From Diphasiastrum complanatum (Eukaryota; Streptophyta; Lycopodiopsida; Lycopodiales; Lycopodiaceae), in assembly GCA_029204225.1 (NCBI GenBank), contig CM055102.1, positions 49,026,289 to 49,090,288 on the forward strand: a stretch of 64,000 nucleotides of DNA, given 5' to 3'. The position numbers were made by a program, and so were the translations under genes. This document shows positions 10,230-21,917 of this stretch, one piece after another. Each line of letters opens with the position of its first letter. Within the stretch, counting starts at the first letter, position 1. The notes under the pieces were generated by a model. That model was given only the letters and a program-made list of their open reading frames with translations. It was not told the DNA's origin and did no database searches.

Positions 10230-11490
10230 GTTGCTACGAATTTGGACTTAAGTTGAGATTTAACAATTCTACTAGAGTAGAATGTTTGTCCCTTGAAAAT
10301 GGTTTTGTCAAAATGTCAGCCAACATACTGTCTATGTGACAGTAACTTAGTGCAACGTCTTCATTTTGAACCTTCTCTCTGAGAAAATGAAGTTGAACCT
10401 CTATATGTTTGGTCCTTGTGTGATTTCATCGGTTCAACAATAGAGCTATACAAGTCTGATTGTCGCACTGGAGTATAGTTGGACCAAACTGTGGGAATCT
10501 CAGATCCTGTAGTAGTCTTCTAAGCCATAAAATCTCCTTCACTACTGACGTAGTTGCGACATATTCTGATTCCGTAGAGGATAATGAAATGCATTTCTGC
10601 TTCCTGCTATTCCGTGAAATGGGTCCTCCTGCAAGAAACCAAATGTAGCTAGAGGTGGATTTTCTGGTATCTACATCTCCTGCCCAGTCTAAATCAGAAT
10701 AGGTAATCAAAGAGAGTGCAGCTTATGTATTTCCGTTGTAACTCAAGGCATAGTGCTTTGACGCTTCAATGTACTTTAGAACTCTTTGTAGAGCTTTCCA
10801 ATGTTGTAGGCCTGGATTGAACATGAATTGCAACAGCGTGCTTACAGCATATGCTAGATCAGGTCGTGTGCAAATCATAGAGTATATGAGAGAACCTATG
10901 ATAGACTGATACAGGTACTTGCACATTTATTGTTGATGATGATGCCTTTGTTCTGGGGCACATGTCTTTGGATAGCTTGCATCCTGGATCCATAGGAGTG
11001 TCTATGGGCTTGCAATCCTCCATGTCGTATCTTCGAAGTACATTAACTAAGTAGTATTGTTGGCTTATGGTAATCCTTCTGCTCGCACGATCTCTATGAA
11101 TCTCCATTCCAAGTAGTTAATGGACTGGATCTAAATCAGTCATCTCAAACTCTGTTGAGAGTAAGGACTTAGTTTCTTGCAGCAACTGATTTGAATTGAT
11201 GATGATTAGAGAATCATCAACGTATAATGCTATTATAACATAGCTTGGCCCCTTTGGTTTTAGATACACATTTGAATATGTGGTGCAGAGGTAAAGTCGT
11301 GCTGCAACAAGAAACAATTTATTCTATCATACTACCATATAATGCCTTATGCAATTTGCATAGTAGATGTTCCTTGCCTTGAGGGATGTAACCTTTTGGT
11401 TGATAGATGTAGACATCTTCTTGTATGTATCCGTGTAGGAATGTCGTCTGGACGTCCACCTGGTGAATATCTAGATCTTCTGCAACTAAT
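10230..11490 (-). pseudogene. Copia-K reverse transcriptase and RNase H
   Basis: Minus-strand frames give, in order, QVDVQTTFLHGYIQEDVYIY (near 11470-11410), ALYVDDSLIII (near 11220, the catalytic Y-V-D-D), GMEIHRDRASRRITISQQYY, ARPDLAYAV-type TRPDLAYAVSTLLQF (near 10860), and SDLDWAGDVDTRKSTSSY with SLSSTESEYVA (10710-10570, RNase H). Several frameshifts and a stop break it. Gag, protease and integrase are absent: reverse transcriptase sequence abuts the other LTR near 11490. Confidence 0.85.
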
Positions 11491-11504
11491 ATATAAGAAA
11501 AACA

Positions 11505-11722
11505 TGAACACAGTAGTAACTACGATTTTAGGAACGTGGATTGACTAGGGAACGGAATCAAAAGCTTGTTATCCTTTTGAGTTATCCAAGTAGGAGTCTA
11601 AGACTGTCGTAACAGTTGGATTGTGAAGCATTAGACTTCTTGGATAGCCATGCGATCCTCTGTCTCTAATAACCGTGTTTTTTTCTTTTGTGCAGGAGAG
11701 TGAGAGAGACAATTTCAAAGCT
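11505..11722 (-). mobile_element. Truncated 5' LTR copy of Copia-K
   Basis: This repeats the start of the LTR at 9011 with few changes (TGAACACAGTAGTAACTACG, GGAACGTGGATTGACTAGGG and so on). No primer site separates it from the reverse transcriptase, indicating an internal deletion. It stops where plus-strand Copia-H gag begins. Confidence 0.75.
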
Positions 11723-14700
11723 GCAACAACAAGAGGCGCTTGGGAGGCACTTAGAACATAGTTTTAGATAAATTCCTCATGAATGATGTTTTTGAGAACC
11801 AAAGTGATAGGTGTTCACATGGAGAAAAATGAGGGGGTGGGGTCCTATTTCACACTAATCAAGAAGTTGTGAGACCTGTTGACCACAACTGGTGAACCAA
11901 TAAGAGATGTGGAGCTTGTTCACATGACAATGAATGGTCTATCTTAAAATTTCCAAATGTTTGTAAGCGGCATTGCTTCGAGGGAGAGGTTATTGACATT
12001 CGAGGATCTTCATGGCATCTTGTTACAAGAAGAACATAGGTGTCATCAGAAGATCAACCAATGCTAGCCAAAGAGAAGCACAAGTACAAGAAGCATCCCA
12101 ATAAATCAAAAATCTATATCGCAAAGTAACTTATGGCATAGACGATGGGGCATCTGAACTTCAAAAGCTTGAGGTTGCTTCATAAGCTCAAGATGGTAAC
12201 AGGCCTTCCCAATTTGGATGACAAAGAAGAGTCCATTTGCAAGGGGTGCATACTAGGCAAGTTACATAGGGAGAAGTTCAACAAAGAAGGGGCAACAAGG
12301 GCAACTCAGATCTATGTGGGCCAACGAAGGTAATTTCCATTGGTGGAGCTTTTTATTTCCTGACCTTAATTGATGATTACTCATGGAAGACTTGGATCTA
12401 CACGACTAGAGAAAAGTCTAACGCATTTATATTTTCAAGAATTTCAAAACATTGGTGGAAAAACAATCGGGTGCCAAGGTCAAGGTACTTAGATCTGATC
12501 GTGGTGGTGAGTATCGATCCACAACTTTTATTGATTTTTGCGTAGGTTGACACACTTGAACAAAATGGAGTAGCTTAGAGAAAGACTCGCATTATTGTCA
12601 AGGCTACTATGGAAATGATTAAACATATGAGCATTACTTTTTGGGCCAAAACTATAAAAATTGTTGTATTCTTGCAAAATAGAAGCCCACAACAATTGCT
12701 ATACCTAACTGCACACCTAAAGAGGTGTTCGATGGTAGGAAGTATAAAATAGATGGATTATGAGTATTTGGATGTTGTGCTTATTTTCAAATACCCAGTA
12801 CTAAAAGGAACAAAATGCAAGTGCCTTAAAGTGTATCTTTACAAGGTATGATGAGCAAATCAAGAGGTATAGATGCTATGATCCACTTTGACAATGCATG
12901 CACATAATTCATGACGTATTGTTTGATGAGATCCATAGGTTTGAAGATGAAGAGAGGGGTAGTGACGAACTATCCAAGCTTCTTAGCGAGGATGAAACAA
13001 TTTCATCATGATAAGAAAATCATCAAGACGATGATGAAAGACGTAGTACTCCTCCCACTGTAGAGATGAGATTGAGAGTTAAAAACAAACTCATTGGATC
13101 AGAAAAGATCAAAGTTGCAGGTGACAAGAGAAAGGAAAATGATGCATCTTGGGATACCTATCCACCTTGTAGTGGATCACCTCAATGCAAGTTGCCTAAG
13201 TGGTACATGAAGCTCATGAGTGATAAGGAAGGCAAAGTTGTTGACTCTAGCAAGGAGGGAGGGCTACAATGTTCCATGAGAGAGAAGATAGCACTTGACA
13301 AATTTAAGATAAATCTTGTGCTCATGAGTAGTATCATTTTGTCTATTGAACCCTCTTGCTTTGAGGAGGCCAAGGATCATGAGATTTGAAAAAAAAAACA
13401 ATGCAAGAGGAAATTGATTCCATCAAACACCATGACACTTGGGAGATACTAGATCTTCCAAAGGGCAAGAGACCCATTGGCGACAAATAGATATACAGGA
13501 TGAAGTACAATGCCGATGGAACCATTGCTAAACATAAGACAAGATTTGTAGTGAAAGGCTCTTCTTAGAGTAAGGGCATTGATTAGGAAGAGACTTTCGC
13601 TCATGTGGCTAAGTGGAACACACTTCACATGGTGATTGCCTTGGCAGAATGATTTGGGTGGAATCTATATCAAAAGGACATAAAGTCCACTTTTCTCAAT
13701 GGTAAGCATGAAGAAGAATTGTATATGGAGCAACCTAGTGGTTTTGTGATACATGGAAGATAAAGTATGCAAATTTTGAAGGAAATTGTATGGATTGAAG
13801 CAAGCAACACAGGCTTGGTACAACCACTTCGATGAGTATCTTCTATCTTTCAACCTTTACTACTTTGCTCATGACTCTAGCATCCATTGATTGTGTTATA
13901 TACGTAGATGACCTCATAATCACAAACAATGATGATCATTAGATCAAGAAGGATCTATCCTATAGCTTTGATCTATGACTGACCTTGGTTTTATAACTTA
14001 TTGTTTAGGAGTGGAAATTTGGTAGACATGATAGCATCACACTCACGCAAACAAAGTACGTGAATGAAATTCTGAAACTTTTCAAGATGTGCGACAATAG
14101 GCCAATGTCTACAACTGTGGAGGTTGGTAAGAAACTTTCTAACTATGATGAGCATGTGCTAGTTGATGCTACTTTATTTCGTCAATTAGTTGGTTCACTG
14201 ATTTATCTCACAGCTACTAGTCTTCATATAAGTCATGTTTTAAGTGTTGTAAGTCAACTATGCCTAGGGAGACTCATTGGAAAACAACAAAGAGAATTAT
14301 TTGCTACATAAAGGGGAAACTAATCCATAAATGCTATCTGAGAGACAACAAGCTTTACCAGTTTTACAGGGCTTCATAGATTCGGATTGGACAGGCTATG
14401 TAGACGATAAGAGATCCACCATAGGTTAAGCTTTTCATATTAGCAATGGTGTGTTTTCTTGGTCTAATAAGAAACATGATACATTTGCTCTTTCTACCAC
14501 GGAAGTAGAGTACAAAGCCCTATGTCCAGCTATATAGAAAGCAGTTTGATTAAGAAGAATGATGGAAGACATAGGCATCATGTAGAGTAAGCCTACAATG
14601 ATAAGGTGTGATAGCCAGAGCGCTATTCAGCTAGCTAAGAATTCTGTATTTCACGCACACATGAAGCACATAGAGAATAAATATCATTTCATTAGAGAGG

Positions 14701-14844
14701 AATTGTTATCTAATGAAATAAATGTAGTTCATTGTAGAACAGAGAATCAACTAGTAGACATACTAAAGTTTTAATATTGATAAATTTGAATTTTCTTAGC
14801 AAAAAGCTCTTTGTAAGAAAAATAAACCAGGGCTTAAGCGAGAG
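11723..14844 (+). pseudogene. Degenerate Copia-H polyprotein
   Basis: Broken plus-strand frames give gag pieces (11725-12100), MGHLNFKSLRLLHKLK and CKGCILGKLHREKF (12145-12290, pre-integrase zinc region), SDRGGEYRS-like integrase core near 12497, then YNADGTIAKHKTRFVVKG (13505), STFLNGKHEEELYMEQPSGF (13690), YVDDLIITNNDD (13905, reverse transcriptase catalytic site), and an RNase H tail to about 14760. Many stops and frameshifts show an old copy. The 5' LTR is missing; the 3' LTR follows directly. Confidence 0.85.
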
Positions 14845-15223
14845 TGTTAAAACAAGTAAGCCCGAGTTTATTTTATAAGATTTTTGACTATTTCCAGTTT
14901 AGCAGTATTTTGAATTTTTTTATCTATATGACTGTGTGTGTGTGTGTGTGTGTGTGCGTGCGCGCGCATGTGTGTGTCTGCCATGTTGACGGCACGTACA
15001 ATATAGAGTCAAGACACATGTCCCATAAAGCGACTGTATTGCCATGCAGTGGTATTCCCTAAAAGGAGACTGCATATATGTAATTCTTTATTTGTTTTGT
15101 TAATTGCAATTTAAACAATGTTCTCTTGAGTTTTGGAGCGATCTCTCTTGTTGCTCTTGAATGAGTTCGATTGATGCTTGCTTGCAAATTAGTTAACAAC
15201 AACTGCTAGTAAGATCTGTTTCA
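14845..15223 (+). mobile_element. 3' LTR of Copia-H
   Basis: Starts TGTTAAAACAAGTAAGCCCG after the purine-containing AAGCGAGAG and ends TCTGTTTCA. A second copy of the family, inverted, is at 55161-55511; both carry a TG/CA microsatellite at the equivalent place. Confidence 0.8.
14934..14980 (+). repeat. (TG)n microsatellite inside the Copia-H LTR
   Basis: A TG run with a GCGTGCGCGCGCA interruption, located inside the LTR. Confidence 0.95.
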
Positions 15224-15833
15224 ACATTTGCACCATAAATCAAACATTCTTTCATTGTAATTTGTAAGGCCTCTTGGCTAGACTTCCAGTCATCCTCACA
15301 TTTATAAAAGGATATCTGTACTTGGAAGCTTATGAATTATCTATCAGAATTGTGGATAATTTCATACTATTATTATAAAATATTTTATAATTTTTTTAAC
15401 TTTAATCTTCTGAGTTAGGTAATATTTCACCTAGTGTTTCATGTAAATGTTTTACATGAAGGTGATGCTACTAACATGTGGTGAATGTAACCCAGATGGA
15501 AAATTTATCACTTAGTGTACTTTTCAAACTTGAGTTGTACTCTAGTGTAGAGATTATCGCATGGAAAATAAAATTATCTTTGATTACTTGTTTGATGTGA
15601 AAGTCAGACTAAGGATAACGATTTTTGAAGTTGTTATTGAAAGTTAAAAGAACTGTTGCTATAATTCTTTCCTGTTTCGGAGCTTCTAAAGATAGAAGCA
15701 ATTTAAGGAGGCTTAAGAGTCATGTCCATCATCAGTACATAGGATTCATAGGATTTAGTATACTCCTAGCCGTGGATACATGGTACTCCAGTGAAACAAG
15801 CTATTAGTTATGCCATGTCATATTGGACATGAT
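15224..15833. other. Unassigned AT-rich interval
   Basis: No coding domain, LTR end or repeat was recognised in this stretch. Confidence 0.4.
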
Positions 15834-16247
15834 CCGAAAGTAACTAATATCCTTGTGAGGCCCAGAACACACTAAATGGAGTTAGTACCAGGTTTGGGAC
15901 AATCAAGGCATGTATACAGTTATCAATAGCAATTCTATGAATAGAGGATCTATGCATAGAGAATCTCTTTTGGAGGAATCTAAGTATAGGAGAGTTAGGA
16001 CCTTGCATGTCTATGTGCACAGGTGGTTCATGGCTCTATAAGAAGAGGCCAAATTTGCCCTACTCCTCATATTTGTGATGGATTTAGTGCCAGGGTTTCA
16101 CTCCACCTTCATGCTTCCTACTCCTTGGCTTGGGGGTGAAGCTTCTAGAGTTGATTGGTTGCTTCTATTTGGTTGAGGGCGGTTGTTCCATAGTGTGTTT
16201 TCTATTGTATTTTGTCTTGTAAGTAGGATCTTTAGGGAGCTTCTCTT
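15834..16247 (+). mobile_element. Possible Gypsy LTR fragment
   Basis: Starts TGTGAGGCCCAGAACAC, resembling chromovirus LTR starts, and has a TATA-like CTCTATAAGAAGAGG near 16033. It runs directly into reverse transcriptase sequence, so it is not in a normal position. Low certainty. Confidence 0.3.
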
Positions 16248-18300
16248 ATAACTACTTAGAGAAATTTGTTATTGTGTATATCGACAACATCTTAGTATTC
16301 AATCGCAGTCTCAAAAATCACATTAAATATTAAAAATCCTTCAATGACTAAAGAGAAATCGCTTGTTCGTGAAAAGAGAGAAATGTGAGTTTGTAGTAGA
16401 AGAAGTTGATTTCCTTGGGCACATTATAGGCTACAGACGAACTCAGATGGATCCTAAGAAGATCAAGGCTATCTTGGACTGGTTAGCACCTAGAGCCGTT
16501 CATGGCATCAAATCCTTCATAGGGCTATGCAAGTTCTACAGAAGATTCACATAAGTGTTTAGCAAAATCAAGGCATCGTTGTTGGAGCAGACAATGACTC
16601 ATCTAAAGATGACATGGACACCAAAATGTGAAGCAACGTTCCAAGAACTGAAACGACGAATCGCTCAAGAACCCATTCTTGCTCTACCAGACTTTAGCAA
16701 ACCATTTGAGATCCATACGGATGCGTCAAACTTCGCTATTGGAGCCGTGTTGATGCAATAAGAAAAACTAGTTGCATATTTTTCGAAGAAATTGAGTGAC
16801 GTGGAGCGACCATGGCCAACTCATGAAAAAGAGATGGTTGCAGTAGTTCAAACAATGGAGCATTGGAGACATTGTGTAGCAGGAAAGCCCTTTAAGACGT
16901 TCACTGACAACATGTCACTCAAGTACTTAACCTCTCAAGGTATGCTCACGTTAGAGCAAATGTGATGGCAAAACTTTCTCTCGAAGTTTAACATAGACAT
17001 TGTACACACGGCGGGAAAGAACAACATGGTTGCAAATGCATTGCGTAGACAAGAGCCCTTGATGAAAACGGTAGCAACCCAAGTTACTAGTCTACTTCAA
17101 AAAATCAAATATAAATATAGTGTAGACCGATTGGCTAAGGAGCTAATGATAGAATTCCAGCTGGGAAAACCACATAAACAATTCACTTGGAGAGATCAAA
17201 TGGTTGTTTATAAACAACGCAGAGTATACATTCTAAAAGACATGAGAGAACATCATGACGTACTCACCACCAGATAGCCAGAGGTGAATCGTAGGTATGA
17301 ACTTTTCAAGAGAGGCTTCTATTGGCCAGATATGTGGGCAAATAATGAATCCTACGTTTAGACCTGTCCTACATGTCAACAAGTGAAAGTGGAACCGTTG
17401 GCCTCAACAGGACTACTCCAACCATTACCAGTACCAGAATATCTTTGGAAATCAGTGAACATGGATTTTATTGTACAACTACAACATTGTTAAGGTTTTG
17501 ATTCGGTTTATGCGGTCGATTCAATTTTCGAAACAAGCTCACCTTTTGTACCAACAAAAAGTTCAGTGATAGCCAAAGAAGTGGCAAGGTTATTTTTTAA
17601 ATATGTCTTCAACTATCATGGCCTGCCTAGACCGATTATTTCAGATCGAGACACAAAGTTCGTGGAAAAGTTTTGGACATGTTTATTTTACCTAGTAGGA
17701 ACCGGACTGAATTTCAACACTGCCTATCACCCTCAGACAGATAGACAAACAATAATTGGCAAATTGAACAATATCTACAAAACTATGTTGCTTGGGACCA
17801 ATCTGATTGGGTCAGCTACTTGGATATCCTTGAGTTTGCACATAACAACCAAGTGAACAGATCTATTGGAGGTACCATTCGAGATAAGCAATAGTTGTTT
17901 GCCAATAATTCCTAGATCTTTCCTTACATGAGTGCAAGAAACCTTGATCCCCACCGTAGATGAATTCATCAACGAGTGGCACACAAAACTTATAGAGGTG
18001 AAGATGTGTATCCCCATCGACAAGAACTAGAATTAAATGAAGGCAATCAAGTTTGGCTGAACACTAAGAAAATCACGTTGCCAAAAGGGATATCTTATAA
18101 GCTTGTTTGCCCTTATGGTGGTCCCTATTATATCACGAAAAAGATCAACCCAGTGGCTTATCGATTGGCACTACCATCAACTTTGGATATACACAACGTG
18201 TTTCATATCTTATTACTCAAACGGTACAAACAAGATGAGCGCTTTGATCGTCAACACGAACTCCACAACCCACCAATAGCATTTGATGACCCAAAGGTTT
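16248..18300 (+). pseudogene. Ty3/Gypsy pol remnant (Gypsy-2): RT, RNase H, integrase
   Basis: Mostly one frame with many stops. It opens in the reverse transcriptase at YLEKFVIVYIDNILVF, where the catalytic YIDD has become YIDN. Next are VDFLGHIIGYRRTQMDPKK and FIGLCKFYRRFT, then RNase H (FEIHTDASNFAIGAVLMQ; FTDNMSLKYLTSQ), then integrase: the zinc-binding CPTCQQVK near 17360, [21 protein letters not shown] and FNTAYHPQTDRQ near 17610-17740, and the GGPYYITKKINPVAYRL C-terminal motif near 18116. Gag, protease and the first part of the reverse transcriptase are missing. Confidence 0.9.
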
Positions 18301-18530
18301 GACTTGTTCCAAAATAAGTATTGGCACATAGAAAGCAATCTGGCATTTAACGTAAATATCTAGTGAAGTGGCTATGGACTCCACTCATTGAGGCTTCTTG
18401 GGAGTTCGAAGACAAACTTAAAACTAGAACACTTGAAATATTGAAGGATTACCTGGCGAAGGATCAACACAATAGCGGTTTTACTAGATTGGCGCATAAT
18501 GCTTCACATGGTAACATGCCTTCTTCATGA
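18301..18530 (+). pseudogene. Chromodomain at the end of Gypsy-2 integrase
   Basis: After a stop the frame reads KYLVKWLWTPLIEASWEFED, matching the chromodomain core (YLVKW ... SWE) used by chromoviruses to target heterochromatin. This places Gypsy-2 among chromoviruses. Confidence 0.8.
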
Positions 18531-18755
18531 GCACTCACGACCATTCTAAAGTTCAAGGGCTTCCAAGTATCTTTCTAATTTGTTAATAAATCAATTGCAG
18601 CTTTACACAAGTTTTACGTAAGTGAACTTAATCCACACTTTTCATGTGCTACTGCAAATGTACCTTTATTTTATGTTTCTGTGGCCGGTGAATTAAGCCC
18701 GTACAATGTGTCATATGTCTAATTTTGGTCTTGATGGTCTCAAATGAGGGGAGGA

Positions 18756-18935
18756 TGTTGTAAAGCTGATTCAGGTGCACCCAGTGTGCCCTGTAGTCCT
18801 CTAGGGGTGACATTCCCTAAAGTCCCAGAGCAAGTTAGGAAGTCAAGGACTGAGCCTCTAACTTGTGGTGAGCCCAACAAGCAGTGACAAGTCAGTGAGC
18901 TAGCTCTTAAGCTCAAGTCATGGCCTAGTAAGCTC
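18756..18935 (+). mobile_element. Start of Gypsy-2 3' LTR, truncated
   Basis: The tract GAGGGGAGGA at 18746-18755 is a good polypurine tract, followed by TGTTGTAAAGCTG. After about 180 bp the sequence switches to minus-strand Copia gag. Confidence 0.65.
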
Positions 18936-19260
18936 ATCTTTGCCTCATAGATAGACTTGAGAGTATCCCAAGCATCTTTGGCATTAGTACAAGCACCAAT
19001 TTCTCTTAAGATGTCATTTGAGACATTCATCTTAATATAATGCAGAGCCATCCTGGCTCTCTTTTTGTACTTTGGAATTTCTTGAGGAATTAGTGGTTCT
19101 TCTTCAATGCCAAGTACAATATCAATCACATCTTGTAGTATTAAGACAGATTCCATTCTAACCTTCCAAATTGAGTAATTGGAGGTTGACAGTCTTTCAC
19201 TTGCTTCTAATAAAAAACACCCATTGAATTCATAAAGAATGATAGAAATAAAAAAAGATG
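18936..19260 (-). pseudogene. Gag N-terminal fragment of Copia-C
   Basis: On the minus strand the frame reads ERLSTSNYSIWKVRMESVLI, then ALHYIKMNVSNDILREIG and AKDAWDTLKSIYEAK, matching the gag N-terminus of Copia-A and -B. There is no in-frame ATG at the expected start, and the frame leaves the gag pattern after YEAK at the junction with the Gypsy-2 LTR. Confidence 0.8.
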
Positions 19261-19875
19261 GATGAAAGAATTGCTTATCTTCTCACTATAGGAACCAATC
19301 AAGGGTACGGAACCAAATCCTATGTAAGACTAAGCAAAAAATTTGAGAAATATTTCAAAAATGTCAAATTGACTCAAATACAATCTATTTGTATGAAACA
19401 ATTTGTCTAGAACCTATAAATCTTGTCTAAATCACATATAGATGAGATTGGTCAACTTCTGGATGATTTTTGTGATCATTCAAGCAATAAATGACATGTA
19501 CTCACGATTTGCCACAAGTCTAGACGCCCTACCTACGACTCTTCAAAAGCTTATAACTTCTGATTGGCTTATCCAACTGTCAAGATTCAAATTGCATCAG
19601 ATGTTACACCTTTCTAGCTTTCTAGTGGGCTAATTTGCTTGAAGTTTGGATCTGAGGAGAGAGAGAACCACCAAACTGAAAATGGGCAGATTTCACATGT
19701 GCCAGCACTTGAAATTCCGTACAGTACCTGATCTGGCCCATTCAATGTGGTTTGAAGCTCAGAATCACAAGAAAACTGCAAACTAGCTAGAAAGTAGAAT
19801 CTAGGCAATTCTTAGCATGAAATCTAATCAAATCTGCAAACTTTTTGATTAGATTTGCTTGTAAAACTTAGGTAG

Positions 19876-19887
19876 GCTCTGATACCA
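19876..19887 (-). promoter_or_regulatory. Primer-binding site of Copia-C
   Basis: GCTCTGATACCA, complementary to the 3' end of initiator Met tRNA when read on the minus strand, directly abutting the LTR. Confidence 0.9.
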
Positions 19888-20502
19888 TGCTGAATTCACA
19901 CGTGTGGGACGCCCTACACATGTATTTTTGATCTCCTAAGCCCAATAACACCATAAAGATCAAACTACTATTGATTGTCAATAGGAAAGCTGATCATACA
20001 AGCAATATTATTGTGTTACAAGCAAGATTTGTTAACAAAACATAAGACTAAGCATCATAAATGCCTCTACTCGACTAGAGAGAGAGAAAATAGCAAGTAC
20101 AAAACTCGTGGAGAGAGAGAGGGCACAAAGAGCTTGTCTCCAAATTTGCATTACACACAAATTTCATCATCCTCTCAATGAGAGTACATCACATATATAT
20201 AGATCCATGGACTCTTCTCCTACTTGGAGTTGAATTGGAGTTGTGAATCCACCTCTCAAGCTATCTAGACTTATCCAAGCCACCTCACTATGTCTAATTG
20301 TGCCACCTAGTCTTTTCATGCATTAAATGTGGCATGTAAAGTACAAATGGCAATTCCTATGGTAGCTCGAGTTTCTACTTCTACCTACCTTGAATGTTTT
20401 ATTCTAAGATGGGTCTTTACTAAGACAAAAGAGCTCAATTCATCTTTGGCATTTATAGGACCCATACTCACAACATTAGATAGATTTTTCAATATTTTGA
20501 CA
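19888..20502 (-). mobile_element. 5' LTR of Copia-C
   Basis: Plus-strand ends are TGCTGAATTCACACG and ATATTTTGACA (TG...CA on both strands), 615 bp. A TATA-like CACATATATATAG is near 20190. The LTR sits inside the reverse transcriptase gene of Copia-D, whose frame breaks at exactly 20503. Confidence 0.8.
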
Positions 20503-21917
20503 AAGCACACTTTGGACTCATCCTTGATGAATCCTTGAGGTTGTTCCATATAGATCTCCTCCTAAAGATAACCAATTTAGAAAAGCATTGATACATCTAA
20601 TTGGAACACCTTCCACTTAAAGAAACAAGCAAGAGAAATAAGAATTCTTATTGTCACCATCTTTGCAACGGGTGAAAAGGTCTCCTCATAATCAAGGCCA
20701 TGGATTTGAGCAAATCCTTTGGCACATAATCTTGCTTTATACTTGTTGATGGTGCCATCATGATTGAACTTGATCCAAAATACCTTGTTGCAACCAATCA
20801 CATGCTTGTTGGATGGAGGATCCACAAGCTCCCAAGTATTGTTGGTGATCAATGCATCATACTCTTGCTTCATGGCATCATACCACTCCTTGGTATTGAG
20901 TGCCTCTTGTACATTCTTTGGCTCTTCATGAGAGACATAAAAAATATAATTAGTGGAATCAAGATCCACTTGTTTGCCTTTGTCAACATATGAGAGCCTC
21001 TTAGGCTCGGATCTATCTCTCATGGATCTTCTTGGTAAGAAAATATGAGGAGAGTCTTCTTCAAATATCGACCCCGTCACATCATGATTGTCTTCAAAAT
21101 CAATAATTGGTGATGCATCCATAGACTTCTTGATCTCGGCCTTTTCAAAAGATGAGTGTTGATCTTCATGAAAGACAACATCTCTACTTTCAATAACTTG
21201 AGAAGTAGAGAGTATAAAGACTCTATAGGCCTTCTTGGTGGATGAGTATCCAACCATGATCTCTTTGCATGCACTAGGATCTTCCTTCTTCCTTGTTTCC
21301 AAGGGAATATGGGCAAAGCATATGCATCCAAAAACTCTAAGGTGATCAACCTTAGGCTTCTTCAAATATAAGATTTCATATGGTGACTTTCCTCCAAGAG
21401 CTATATGTGGGAGCCTATTGCAAATATAATTTGTACAATTAATGGCTTCTCCCCAAAAATCTTTGGGCAAAGATGCCTCGATTCTCATAGATTTTGCACA
21501 TTCACATAGAGATCTATTCTTTCTCTCGGCCACTCCATTTTGTGATGGAGAGTAGGCACAAGAGAACTCTCTTTTGATGCCTTCAAGCTCACAAAAATCT
21601 TGAAATTTATTGGAGATATATTCACCACCTCCATCACTTCTAAGAGCTTTAATCTTGAATGAGAATTGCTTCTCTACAAAAGCTTTGAAAATAAGGAAAT
21701 GATCAAACTCCATAGATTTAGAAGCAAGAAGATATATCCAAGTGAATCTTGTGAAATCATCAATGAAAGTAACAAAACAAGTGGTTCCTCCCTTGCTTGT
21801 AGTTGATGAGAAATACACGTCCGAGTGGATTAACTCCAAAGGATGTTCGCTTTTGATAGAAGACCTTGTAAATGGCTTTTTGTGAGATTTAGCAATAGCA
21901 CAAGTGTTGGCTAATTT
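20503..21917 (-). pseudogene. Copia-D integrase and start of reverse transcriptase
   Basis: The minus-strand frame (21839-20577, 420 residues, preceded in-frame to about 21917 by ANTCAIAKSHKKPF) holds the integrase core: LIHSDVYFSST, ALRSDGGGEYISNKF, and NGVAERKNRSLCE, i.e. the D, D and E catalytic residues. The linker includes DRSEPKRLSYVDKGKQ, and the reverse transcriptase begins at WYDAMKQEYDALITNNTWEL and runs to GLDYEETFSPVAKMVTIRIL and VFQLDVSMLF. After a stop, EEIYMEQPQGFIKDES follows, then Copia-C interrupts. Gag, protease and the catalytic YVDD are absent. The long clean frame suggests moderate age. Confidence 0.9.
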
